Below, piece by piece: positions 7,613 to 15,242 of a DNA stretch of 39,412 nt. Position numbers and translations under genes: made by a program. The stretch's first letter is position 1; every line of letters begins with the position of its first letter. The stretch is from an uncultured Collinsella sp. (lineage in GTDB: Bacteria > Actinomycetota > Coriobacteriia > Coriobacteriales > Coriobacteriaceae). The stretch covers positions 1 to 39,412 of the forward strand of contig CALJDJ010000106.1 in NCBI GenBank assembly GCA_938023705.1. Reading direction: 5' to 3'. The notes under the pieces are model-generated. The model was not told the DNA's origin. It saw only the letters and a list, made by a program, of their open reading frames with translations, and searched no databases.

Positions 7613-10118
7613 GGTGATAAAGGTGACGGAACAGAAGATGAGCCCGCAAGCTATCGAGGTGCGCGGTGCGCGCGTACACAACCTTAAGGACATCAATATC
7701 GATATTCCGCTGGGAAAGCTCGTGGGTATTGCCGGCGTGTCGGGGTCGGGCAAGAGCTCGCTGGCGTTGGGAGTTCTTTATGCCGAGGGCTCGCGCCGTT
7801 ACCTGGAGGCGCTCAGCACCTATACCCGTCGACGGCTCACCCAGGCCGAGCACGCTCAGGTGGATGAAGTGCTGCACGTGCCGGCGGCGCTCGCGTTGCA
7901 TCAGCGCCCTAGTGTGCCAGGCGTACGCTCGACCTTTGGCACCATGACCGAGCTCAACAACAGTCTGCGTTTGCTCTTTAGCCGCTGTGCCCATCACGTG
8001 TGCCCACATTGCGGGGCGCGTGTGGAGCCGAGCCTTAACGTGGCCGCAGGCCTGTCGCTCACGTGTTCGACATGCGGCCGCGAGTTCTACGCGCCGAGTG
8101 CCGAGGATTTGGCTTTCAATAGCGGCGGTGCATGCCCCACCTGTGGCGGTACCGGTGTCATGCGCGAGGTGGACGAAGCGAGCCTGGTGCCCGACGAGTC
8201 CAAGACCATCAACGAAGGCGCGGTGCTTCCCTGGGGCACGCTCATGTGGGACTTGATGAAGCAGGTAGCCGGCGAGATGGGTGTGCGTACCGATGTGCCG
8301 TTTAACCAGCTCACACCTCAAGAGCGCGACATCGTGTTCCATGGTCCGGCGGTTAAGAAGCATATTCTCTACGTTCCCAAAAACGGCGAGGGCGCCACGC
8401 CGCTCGACTTTACCTATTACAACGCCGTCTATACGGTCGAGAATGCGCTCGCCAAGGTTAAGGACGATAAGGGACTAAAGCGCGTGGCTCGCTTTTTGCG
8501 CGAGGGCCCGTGCCGTGACTGCGGCGGCACGCGTCTCTCCGAGGTTGCGCGCCAGCCCCAGGTGCGCGGTATCAATCTGGCGCAGGCCGCGGCCATGACG
8601 TTGGGTGAGGCGATTGAGTGGGTGCGCGGGGTGCCCGCATCCTTGCCGGCCGAGATGCAGCCCATGGCAGTGGATATCTGCGATTCGTTTTTGAGCACGG
8701 CTCGTCGCCTGGTCGACCTGGGGCTCGATTACCTCTCGCTCGACCGCGCCGGTGCTACGCTCTCCACGGGTGAGCGCCAGCGTGTGCAGCTCGCCCGCGT
8801 GGTGCGCAACCGATCGACGGGCGTGCTTTATGTGCTGGACGAGCCTTCGATTGGCTTGCATCCTGCCAATGTCGACGGCTTGGTGGGCGTAATGCGCGAT
8901 CTGGTGGATGACGGCAACACCGTGGTTGTTGTCGACCACGATACGCGCGTACTAGCGGAAGCCGACTATCTGGTTGAGATGGGCCCCGTTGCCGGAGCAG
9001 GCGGCGGTAATGTGATTGCCACTGGCACGGTGGACGAGGTCGAACAATCGCAGGGCAGCCGCATCGCCCCGTTTTTGCGCGCAGAGTCCAAGCGCTTGCG
9101 CCCGCAGGTGTCCGACGAGGAAATGTTCGACCGGGGCCATATCCGCATGGCGACCGATGCCATCCATACCGTCAAGCCGCTCGAAGTTGATATCCCGCGC
9201 GGTCGCTTGGTCGCGGTGACGGGCGTTTCGGGTTCGGGTAAGACGACGTTGGTACTCGAGACGCTCATTCCGGCACTCAAGGCGCAGGCAGCCGGCGAGC
9301 GCCTGCCGGGGCACGTGCGTTGGGTCGATGCCGAGGGCATTGCCCGTGCAAATCTGATTGACGCTACGCCTATCGGCGCCAACGTGCGCTCGACGGTGGC
9401 AACTTATGCTGACATCCATGATGAGCTACGTCGCGCCTTCGCCCGTACGCCCGAGGCCAAGGCAGCCGGCTACAAGGCGGGCGCATTTAGCTACAACACT
9501 GGCGCCTTGCGCTGCCCTACGTGCGATGGCACGGGCTCGATATCGCTCGACGTGCAGTTCTTGCCCGACGTCGAGATCGTCTGTCCGACATGTCGCGGCT
9601 CACGTTATGCAGACGCGGCTTCGCATATCCATCGCGAGGGCAAGGACGGGAGTCTGCTTACGTTGCCGCAGCTCATGGATATGAGTGTGGACGAGGCCCT
9701 CGACGCCACGGTGGGTCTCAAGAAAGTTCAGGCGCGCTTACAGACCTTACACGACTTGGGCTTGGGCTATCTCACGCTCGGTGAGCCCACGCCGGCGCTC
9801 TCGGGCGGCGAGGCGCAGCGTCTTAAGCTTGCGAGCGAGATGGGCCGCGTGCAGGATGATGCCGTATTCGTATTCGATGAGCCCACGATCGGCCTGCATC
9901 CGCTCGATGTTCAGGTGTTGCTGAGTGTATTTGACGGCCTCGTTGCCAAGGGCGCCACAGTTGTCGTGATCGAGCACGACCTCGACCTTATCCGTAACGC
10001 CGATTACGTAATCGACATGGGCCCGGGCGGTGGCGACGCGGGCGGGCAAATCGTGTGCGCCGGCACGCCGGCGGATATCGCTGCTTGCTCCAAGAGCATT
10101 ACCGGTTGTTATCTATAG
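7605..10118 (+). CDS. Short UvrA-like ABC ATPase (UvrA2 type)
   Basis: Up to 837 residues, compared with about 940 for canonical UvrA. Two ABC modules are visible. The first has Walker A GVSGSGKSS, paired CxxC zinc motifs (CPHCG, CSTCG, CPTCGGTG), a divergent signature LSTGERQR instead of LSGGESQR, and Walker B VLYVLDEPSIGLHP. The second has Walker A GVSGSGKTT, zinc motif CPTCDGTG with CPTCRGSRY, signature LSGGEAQR and FVFDEPTIGLHP. The short length suggests loss of the UvrB-interaction region, as in UvrA2 and DrrC-like proteins linked to tolerance of DNA-binding compounds. ATG 7605 overlaps the upstream stop; ATG 7638 (MSPQAIEVRG) is an alternative start. Confidence 0.85.
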   Translation: MSRVIKVTEQKMSPQAIEVRGARVHNLKDINIDIPLGKLVGIAGVSGSGKSSLALGVLYAEGSRRYLEALSTYTRRRLTQAEHAQVDEVLHVPAALALHQRPSVPGVRSTFGTMTELNNSLRLLFSRCAHHVCPHCGARVEPSLNVAAGLSLTCSTCGREFYAPSAEDLAFNSGGACPTCGGTGVMREVDEASLVPDESKTINEGAVLPWGTLMWDLMKQVAGEMGVRTDVPFNQLTPQERDIVFHGPAVKKHILYVPKNGEGATPLDFTYYNAVYTVENALAKVKDDKGLKRVARFLREGPCRDCGGTRLSEVARQPQVRGINLAQAAAMTLGEAIEWVRGVPASLPAEMQPMAVDICDSFLSTARRLVDLGLDYLSLDRAGATLSTGERQRVQLARVVRNRSTGVLYVLDEPSIGLHPANVDGLVGVMRDLVDDGNTVVVVDHDTRVLAEADYLVEMGPVAGAGGGNVIATGTVDEVEQSQGSRIAPFLRAESKRLRPQVSDEEMFDRGHIRMATDAIHTVKPLEVDIPRGRLVAVTGVSGSGKTTLVLETLIPALKAQAAGERLPGHVRWVDAEGIARANLIDATPIGANVRSTVATYADIHDELRRAFARTPEAKAAGYKAGAFSYNTGALRCPTCDGTGSISLDVQFLPDVEIVCPTCRGSRYADAASHIHREGKDGSLLTLPQLMDMSVDEALDATVGLKKVQARLQTLHDLGLGYLTLGEPTPALSGGEAQRLKLASEMGRVQDDAVFVFDEPTIGLHPLDVQVLLSVFDGLVAKGATVVVIEHDLDLIRNADYVIDMGPGGGDAGGQIVCAGTPADIAACSKSITGCYL

Positions 10119-10121
10119 GCG

Positions 10122-10151
10122 ATGCGACAAAGGGGCACCCCTTTGTCGCAT
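10122..10151. repeat. Dispersed palindrome, copy 3 (TGCGACAAAGGGG arms)
   Basis: ATGCGACAAAGGGG (10122-10135) and CCCCTTTGTCGCAT (10138-10151) form a perfect 14-bp stem with a two-base loop. It sits between the converging uvrA-like and ATPase genes and may act as a bidirectional terminator. The arm differs from copies 2 and 4 by a compensated T-A to C-G change. Confidence 0.8.
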
Positions 10152-10157
10152 TGACTT

Positions 10158-11258
10158 CTATTTCACGCATTGAGCCGCGAGATAGTCGCGGAAGAATGGC
10201 AATTCAAATGCGACGAGCCCTCGTCCTCGTTCCCCGATGATGCCGGCATCTATCATGCGGCGTCGGTAGCGGGAGACCTGCTGCGGCGAACGCTTAAGGC
10301 GCTCGACAAGGTCAGCGGTGGTGGACTCTTCCTCGTCATCGAGCATGGCGATGAGGAATCGCTTGTCCTCTGCGGTGAGTTCCCGATAGGTTGCCGCGAG
10401 GATTCGGTCGTCCATCTCGTCGCGCGCGATTTTGATTCCCAGGTCAAAGTCGCGTGACGAGATTTCCTTCGAATCGCTTGTGAGATCCCAGGCACGGTAG
10501 CCTACGAGTTGCAATAGGAAGGGAAAACCAGAGATCGAGCGAACGGCTCTATCGATTCCCTCAGCATCTGCCAGGCGATCGTTTTCCTGGATCGTGCGAA
10601 TCAAGGCCTCGCGTACGTCATAGTCGGCAATGCGACCCAGATGATATTGTTGGGCGCGGCGAAGGAACGAGACCGTCTTGTGGTTCAGCAACGTCGAGAC
10701 GTTGTTGGGAAGTCCCGCCATGAGCAGGGCGACGCGTTTCCCATCGGTCACAAAGTGCTGATACGTCGCTGCGAGCTGAATCATCTCGTCGAGTGTCGGG
10801 TCTACCTCGTCAACCGTGACGAGCAGACCGGTGCCCGCTTCGTTGAGCTGGTCGATGATGTCGCTCATGCGATAGCGCCAGGTTGAGGCATCATGAACGC
10901 GATTGACCTCGATGCTGCCGAATGGTGCAATTCCGAGACTGGTGACTTCGAAGCTGTTAGACGGGTCGATGAGATGGCCTGCAGCACGTTTCGCCCCGAA
11001 CTCGATTTCCTCAAGCATTCCCGAGAGCGCGGTCGTCTTTACGGCTATCCAGCCGTGGGATTCTGCCCTTGTCGCGAGCGACGACATGAGAGCGGTTTTA
11101 CCGGTTCCGCGCGCGCCTGAGAAGATCGAGGTCAATTCCGGGCGCCTGCGCTGGCTCAAGAAGGCACGGTCCAAATCCCGAATAATCTGTTGTCTGCCAG
11201 CGAGATGAGCAGGAACCTCACCAAAACTGGGGGTAAACGGGTTCTCGAGATATTCCAC
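10158..11258 (-). CDS. AAA-type ATPase with C-terminal winged helix, paralogue B
   Basis: A 366-residue paralogue of the 6494-7612 protein. It begins with ENPFTPSFGEVPAHLAGR, has Walker A GARGTGKT (48-55) and Walker B LLVTVDEVD (about 146-154), and shares the central FLRRAQQYHLGRI. The C-terminal winged helix contains LVERLKRSPQQVSRYRRRMID and ends AFELPFFRDYLA. The GTG start at 11258 has an AAAGGAGAG site about 5 bases upstream. It converges on the uvrA-like gene, with the two stop codons about 40 bases apart. An AT-rich promoter region lies at 11281-11330. Function is unknown; a shared partner or DNA site with paralogue A is plausible but unproven. Confidence 0.75.
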   Translation of the reverse strand: MEYLENPFTPSFGEVPAHLAGRQQIIRDLDRAFLSQRRRPELTSIFSGARGTGKTALMSSLATRAESHGWIAVKTTALSGMLEEIEFGAKRAAGHLIDPSNSFEVTSLGIAPFGSIEVNRVHDASTWRYRMSDIIDQLNEAGTGLLVTVDEVDPTLDEMIQLAATYQHFVTDGKRVALLMAGLPNNVSTLLNHKTVSFLRRAQQYHLGRIADYDVREALIRTIQENDRLADAEGIDRAVRSISGFPFLLQLVGYRAWDLTSDSKEISSRDFDLGIKIARDEMDDRILAATYRELTAEDKRFLIAMLDDEEESTTADLVERLKRSPQQVSRYRRRMIDAGIIGERGRGLVAFELPFFRDYLAAQCVK

Positions 11259-11375
11259 AAGGCTCTCCTTTCACACCTCCGTTTAACTTCATTTTATTCT
11301 AGTTAATTCTGATTAAAAGCGATGGTCCGTTATTTAGAGCATCAATTAGGCGTGTGTGTCATCGACATGGCGCTT

Positions 11376-11410
11376 GAATGTGACAAAGGGACTGTCCCTT
11401 TGTCACATTC
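11376..11410. repeat. Dispersed palindrome, copy 4 (35-base near-perfect palindrome)
   Basis: GAATGTGACAAAGGGAC (11376-11392) and GTCCCTTTGTCACATTC (11394-11410) form a perfect 17-bp inverted repeat around one base. It includes the trmL stop codon and lies upstream of the ATPase B promoter. Confidence 0.85.
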
Positions 11411-12002
11411 CCGGAAAGCCTGTTTGGCGCAGAGCCTCGTAGAGGACGATGGCGGCGCTGTTGGAGAGGTTGAGTGCGCTGATGCGGTAGTCGTCCGGGT
11501 TGACGAAGTTGCCGCAGATATCCTGTTGAAGGATGGCCTCATGGCTGTCCTCGGTATGCCCGAGCGATTCCTCGTGGGCTTCCCAGGCCTCGGCATTATC
11601 GAGCGAATCACAATCGCGCAGCATGGGGATGCGCTCGCAGCGCTCGGGCGCCGCGGCAAGCAGCGGCTCGGGAACGCCCGAGCTCTCGCTGCCAAAGACC
11701 AAGTAGTCGCCGTCGCGGTAGGTGCTTTGCGCATAGGTGCGGCGTGCCTTTTTGGTCAGCAGATGTAGGCGCTCGTCGGCGGGGGAGAGGTCGTTGCGCG
11801 CAAGAAAATCCTCCCAGCCGGCATAGGTCGTCACATCCAAGTTTTGCCAGTAGCCCAGGCCGGCGCGACGTACCGTCTTGTCGTCGAGCGAAAAGCCCAG
11901 TGGCTCCACCAGATGCAGGCGGGCGCCGGTAACCACGCAGGTGCGGCCGATATTGCCCGTATTGGCCGGAATCTCGGGTGCATACAGCACAATGTTGAAC
12001 AT
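11403..12002 (-). CDS. trmL: tRNA (cytidine/uridine-34-2'-O)-methyltransferase, TrmL type
   Basis: A 199-residue SPOUT methyltransferase. The start, MFNIVLYAPEIPANTGNIGRTC, and the knot motifs LVFGSESSGVPE, IPML and ALNLSNSAAIVLYEALRQ identify the TrmL/YibK family, which 2'-O-methylates the wobble base of leucine tRNAs. Typical members are about 155 residues. This one has roughly 40 extra residues between IPML and ALNLSNS (DSLDNAEAWEAHEE through NPDDYRI), an acidic insertion inside the trefoil-knot region. The ATG at 12002 has an AAGGAG site 5 bases upstream. The stop codon lies within a palindrome. Confidence 0.85.
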   Translation of the reverse strand: MFNIVLYAPEIPANTGNIGRTCVVTGARLHLVEPLGFSLDDKTVRRAGLGYWQNLDVTTYAGWEDFLARNDLSPADERLHLLTKKARRTYAQSTYRDGDYLVFGSESSGVPEPLLAAAPERCERIPMLRDCDSLDNAEAWEAHEESLGHTEDSHEAILQQDICGNFVNPDDYRISALNLSNSAAIVLYEALRQTGFPGM

Positions 12003-12025
12003 GAATCTCCTTGGCTCAGAACGAA

Positions 12026-12064
12026 AAACCACCACGAAGGGGACAGGCACCTTCGTGGTGGTTT
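12026..12064. repeat. Dispersed palindrome, copy 5 (GGGGACAGG core)
   Basis: AAACCACCACGAAGG (12026-12040) pairs perfectly over 15 bp with CCTTCGTGGTGGTTT (12050-12064); the loop is GGACAGGCA. It lies between the COG0523 gene and trmL and probably terminates the former. Confidence 0.8.
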
Positions 12065-12103
12065 GGCGGTTACGTAGGCAGAAAAATGCCCGCTTGGATA
12101 AAC

Positions 12104-13234
12104 CTAGGCGCGGTGCCAGTCGGTCAGGCAGGCATCGAGGGAGGCGATGAGCGCATCCTTGTCCATGTGACGGCCGATGATGCACAGGCTCGTCATGCGG
12201 TCGCCCGTCTCGTCGTCCCAAATCTGCATGATCTCGGGGTTCTCGTCGATGATCTTCTGCTTCTCGCCCTCGGGCGCGGAGTCAACGAACAGACCGTTCT
12301 CCATCAGGCGCATCTGGTGGCCGGCCTGCTCAAACATGTAGCACATGTCCGGATCGCCGGTCTGCCACAGCGGGCCCTTGACGCGAATGACCTCGTCGGG
12401 CCACTCCTGCTCAACAAAATCGGTGAACTTCTGCAGGTCAAACGGCTTGCGGCGCGAGTACACAAAAGTCTCGATGTCGTACTCGAGCACCTCGGGGTCG
12501 TCGTGCTCCTCGGGATGTTCCATGGCCTCGATCCAGGCGGCGGAGTTGTAGGCGCGCATAAAGTCGAAGCGGTCGGTGTCGAGCAGCTCCTCCATGGGGA
12601 CCACGCCGTTTTGAGCCTCGACAATCACGGCGTCCTTCTGCAGGCTGCGCACGATGGCCTTGAGCTCGGCAATCTGCTCAGGCGTGACGGTATCGGTCTT
12701 GTTGAGGATCAGCGTGGAGCAAAACTCGATCTGCTGGATGAGCAGACTTTCGATGTCGTCCTCGTCGATATCCTCGGCTAGCAGATCGCGACCGCCGTTG
12801 AACTCGTCGTACATGCGGGCGCAGTCGACCACGGCCACGATGTTGTCGAGCGCGAGCTTGGGCTCGCCGCCCACCTTGGCCTCGTCGCAGAAGCTCGAGA
12901 TGGTGTAGGCGATGGGGATGGGCTCGCAAATACCCGAGGCCTCGATGATGATGTAGTCGAACTTGCCCGAATCGGCGATGCCCTGCAGCTGGTTGGCCAG
13001 GTCGTCCGAAAGCGTGCAGCAGATGCAGCCGTTGGTGAGCGGGATGAGGTCGTCGGTCTCGGAAAGGCCGCCGTCGGCGATAAGGCTGGCGTCGACGTTG
13101 ATCTCGCCGATATCGTTGACGATCACGGCGGCGCGGATGCCGCCGTCGTTAGCGAGGATGTGGTTGAGCAGCGTGGTCTTGCCGGCACCGAGGTATCCGG
13201 TAAGCATGATGATCTTCACGGGTTTGTTGGGCAT
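12104..13234 (-). CDS. COG0523 (CobW/ZNG1-type) GTPase, putative metallochaperone
   Basis: A 376-residue G3E-family GTPase. Walker A is GYLGAGKTT (13-21), the metal-binding CxCC is GCICC (69-73), IIIEASGICEP is the Walker B and switch region, and NKTD is the guanine-specificity motif. A long acidic segment (LLAEDIDEDDIES) and the C-terminal CobW_C-like domain follow. Family members insert or deliver metals such as zinc or cobalt to target enzymes; several are zinc-starvation responsive. Here the metal is unknown. The ATG at 13234 has AAAGGAGGG just upstream. No Zur box is obvious in the AT-richer stretch at 13255-13320. Confidence 0.85.
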   Translation of the reverse strand: MPNKPVKIIMLTGYLGAGKTTLLNHILANDGGIRAAVIVNDIGEINVDASLIADGGLSETDDLIPLTNGCICCTLSDDLANQLQGIADSGKFDYIIIEASGICEPIPIAYTISSFCDEAKVGGEPKLALDNIVAVVDCARMYDEFNGGRDLLAEDIDEDDIESLLIQQIEFCSTLILNKTDTVTPEQIAELKAIVRSLQKDAVIVEAQNGVVPMEELLDTDRFDFMRAYNSAAWIEAMEHPEEHDDPEVLEYDIETFVYSRRKPFDLQKFTDFVEQEWPDEVIRVKGPLWQTGDPDMCYMFEQAGHQMRLMENGLFVDSAPEGEKQKIIDENPEIMQIWDDETGDRMTSLCIIGRHMDKDALIASLDACLTDWHRA

Positions 13235-13320
13235 GTGCCCTCCTTTGTTAGACAAGGCTTACAGTTGAATCTTATGCCAAACGCCTGCTCTTATACCCAC
13301 GCACGGGCAAAAAACACAGG

Positions 13321-13662
13321 CTACTCCCAGGCTCCCCATACGTCGGGGCAATAGCCGACGGTGGCCTTTTTGCCGTTGCGCACAATGGGCTCGGCCAGAA
13401 CCTGCTGGTTCTCGAGCAGCTTGTCGAAGCGCTGGCTGGGAGTGAGGTGCTGGATGAGCGCGAGCGTCTCCTCGTCCTTGGCTTTGGGGTTGAGCAGCTT
13501 GTCGATGCCGCCGACCGCCTGCATCACGCTCGTGAGCTCGCCCTTGCTCATCTCCTTTTCCTTAAGGTCGATAAACTGCACCTTAATGCGGCGCTCCTTA
13601 AAATAGCGCTGGGCCTTCTTGGTATCGAAGGACTTTTTGGTGCCGAAGATTTGCACGTTCAT
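13321..13662 (-). CDS. ArsC/Spx-family thioredoxin-fold protein lacking the N-terminal cysteine
   Basis: A 113-residue protein of the ArsC/Spx/YffB fold. It begins MNVQIFGTKKSFDTKKAQRY, then has IKVQFIDLKEKEMSKGEL and ends with EPIVRNGKKATVGYCPDVW. In YffB-type relatives the position of Ser11 is the redox cysteine (KNCDT); here the codon is TCC. The only cysteine is in the C-terminal YCPDVW. Arsenate or glutathione-type reductase chemistry is therefore doubtful. It is translated 17 bases after the flavoprotein stop and probably forms an operon with it. Confidence 0.75.
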   Translation of the reverse strand: MNVQIFGTKKSFDTKKAQRYFKERRIKVQFIDLKEKEMSKGELTSVMQAVGGIDKLLNPKAKDEETLALIQHLTPSQRFDKLLENQQVLAEPIVRNGKKATVGYCPDVWGAWE

Positions 13663-13679
13663 ATTTATGTTCCGCCGTT

Positions 13680-14303
13680 CTACCGAATAAAGTTGGTTCG
13701 CTCGCGATCGGCCTCGGGGGCTTCGATGCCGGCGGCCTTTCCCGCCTCGATGCAACGCAGCAGCCAGGCCATGTTTTTACCGATGTTTCGCATGGTGGCA
13801 AGGCCCTCGGCGTCCTGGGCGGCCTCGCCCGGCATGGCACCGAAGACGTTGTTCCAGTAGGTGGATGCTACCACGGGCATCTGGTTGATGGTGAAGTACT
13901 TGTTGAGCACGTCGAAGGTGGTCGACGTGCCGCCGCGACGGGCAACGGCGACAGCGGCGCCCGGCTTGTGCGTAAAGGCCTTGCTGCCTGCATAGAATGC
14001 GCGGTCGAGTGCCGAGAGGATGCGTCCGCTGGGATGTGCGTAGTAGACGGGCGAGCCAAAGACAAAGCCGTCTGCCTGCTCGGCAGCGGCAATCAGCTCG
14101 TTGACCACATCGTCGTCAAAGGTGCAACGGCAATCGAGCTTGCCGCACTGGCCGCAACCAATGCAATCGCGAATGGGCTTGGCGCCCAGCTGAAACATCT
14201 CGGCCTCGATGCCTTCGGCGTTAAGCTGCTCGGCGACCTCGGCGAGTGCGCGGGCCGTGTTGCCGTTTGCCTTGGGGCTGCCATTGACCAAAAGAACCTT
14301 CAT
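13680..14303 (-). CDS. NADPH-dependent FMN reductase-like iron-sulfur flavoprotein
   Basis: A 207-residue flavodoxin-fold protein. MKVLLVNGSPKANGNTARAL is the FMN phosphate-binding loop. DCIGCGQCGKLDCRC (46-60) is a compact cysteine cluster as in iron-sulfur flavoproteins, and FGSPVYYAHPSGRILSALDR is the flavin-contacting segment. Such proteins transfer electrons from NAD(P)H to quinones, nitro or azo compounds; the substrate is unknown here. The ATG at 14303 has GAGGGAG upstream. It is the first gene of a pair with the ArsC/Spx-like gene. Confidence 0.85.
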   Translation of the reverse strand: MKVLLVNGSPKANGNTARALAEVAEQLNAEGIEAEMFQLGAKPIRDCIGCGQCGKLDCRCTFDDDVVNELIAAAEQADGFVFGSPVYYAHPSGRILSALDRAFYAGSKAFTHKPGAAVAVARRGGTSTTFDVLNKYFTINQMPVVASTYWNNVFGAMPGEAAQDAEGLATMRNIGKNMAWLLRCIEAGKAAGIEAPEADRERTNFIR

Positions 14304-14361
14304 CACAAACTCCCTCTGCTGTCGGTGACTTCTGCAGAGGATTATCGCACGAGCGGGCAGA

Positions 14362-14520
14362 TGGCGTGGGGCACGATGCCGGCCCCGAGGGCCCACGGCA
14401 GGCACGCTTACCAGGTACGAGCGGGATACGGTCCAGAGGATGTTGGAGTGCGGGGCCTCGTGCGAGCAGATTGTAAGGGGTCTGGGCGGGTCGCCCTCGA
14501 TGGCGAGCTTTGAGGCCTTG
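14362..14520 (+). pseudogene. Relic of an IS30-family transposase (N-terminal HTH only)
   Basis: In the frame containing CTT at 14407 the translation reads LTRYERDTVQRMLECGAS and then CEQIVRGLGGSPSM. This matches the pattern of the IS30 N-terminal helix-turn-helix (LT..ER..I...L..G.S..EIA..LGRSPST). The similarity stops after about 14510, no start codon or catalytic DDE domain follows, and the frame runs into AT-rich DNA. It marks a past insertion between the flavoprotein gene and the small membrane protein gene. Confidence 0.5.
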
Positions 14521-14637
14521 GAAGGCGGGCTGCTGCGGCGGCTATGGTTTATACTAAGGCGGTTGCTATCGAGTAATTCATACTTGGTTTGATTCGATTG
14601 TGAATGCGTAACTAGGATGGAAAGCAAAGGAAACTCT

Positions 14638-14958
14638 ATGGAAACAGAGGATGCTGTTTGCTTGATGACTTCGATTGCCTTGATTGTCCTTTCAATCCAA
14701 TACCGAAGAGGAAGATGGCTCTGCTCAATTGCTGGATATGATGTCACAAAAAGGGAGAGCGAGATTGATATACGCCCTTACGCAAAGCTGATTTCTTCTG
14801 TGACGTTATGGATGGGGCTGCTGTTTTTCTTGTGGGCGGTAGAGGGCTGGGTACGCGATTGGAATACCAGCGTTTTTGAAGTTTTGGTTCTACTTCTGTT
14901 CAGCTTGGCCTCTTTGTCGTTCGTGCGGCTCGTTAGGTTTGTGTTTATGAGGCGATAG
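14638..14958 (+). CDS. Small membrane protein, DUF3784-like
   Basis: A 106-residue protein with three hydrophobic spans: residues 5-20 (DAVCLMTSIALIVLSI), about 51-68 (SSVTLWMGLLFFLWAVEG) and about 77-99 (VFEVLVLLLFSLASLSFVRLVRF). LCSIAGYDVTKRESEIDI resembles the 'iaGyn...k.E...yd' signature of the DUF3784 family, which has no known function. ATG 14638 is chosen over ATG 14617 because AAAGGA lies 6 bases upstream. Its base composition is clearly AT-richer than neighbouring genes, suggesting acquisition. Confidence 0.6.
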   Translation: METEDAVCLMTSIALIVLSIQYRRGRWLCSIAGYDVTKRESEIDIRPYAKLISSVTLWMGLLFFLWAVEGWVRDWNTSVFEVLVLLLFSLASLSFVRLVRFVFMRR

Positions 14959-15242
14959 CCAGCGGAAGTGGCTGGACGACAAAATGGACCAATGCAGCCA
15001 ATTGTCAATAGAATTTGATAGGCTTGGCTTAACAGATTTACTCGAGGGCATATCCGTGGCGGGGGATAGGTTCTATCTTGTTGAGCACTTATTTGCATCA
15101 GGCAAAGTAAACCAAGAGTATCGAAACGGTGCCCCCGGGCCCCGGGAGGGACTGAGGGGACGTTCGGCTAACTGCGGGTACGGCCTATTTGCCCAATGTG
15201 TTCGCCCGAGATCGGAAATTAACCATCATGCGCCCCATAACG
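14959..15242. other. Gene-free AT-richer stretch
   Basis: No convincing gene. A short frame from 14984 lacks a ribosome binding site and loses coding character after about 15125. CCAGC and GGCTGG near 14960-14975 may form a weak hairpin. A GC-rich self-complementary block lies at 15131-15149. Confidence 0.4.
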
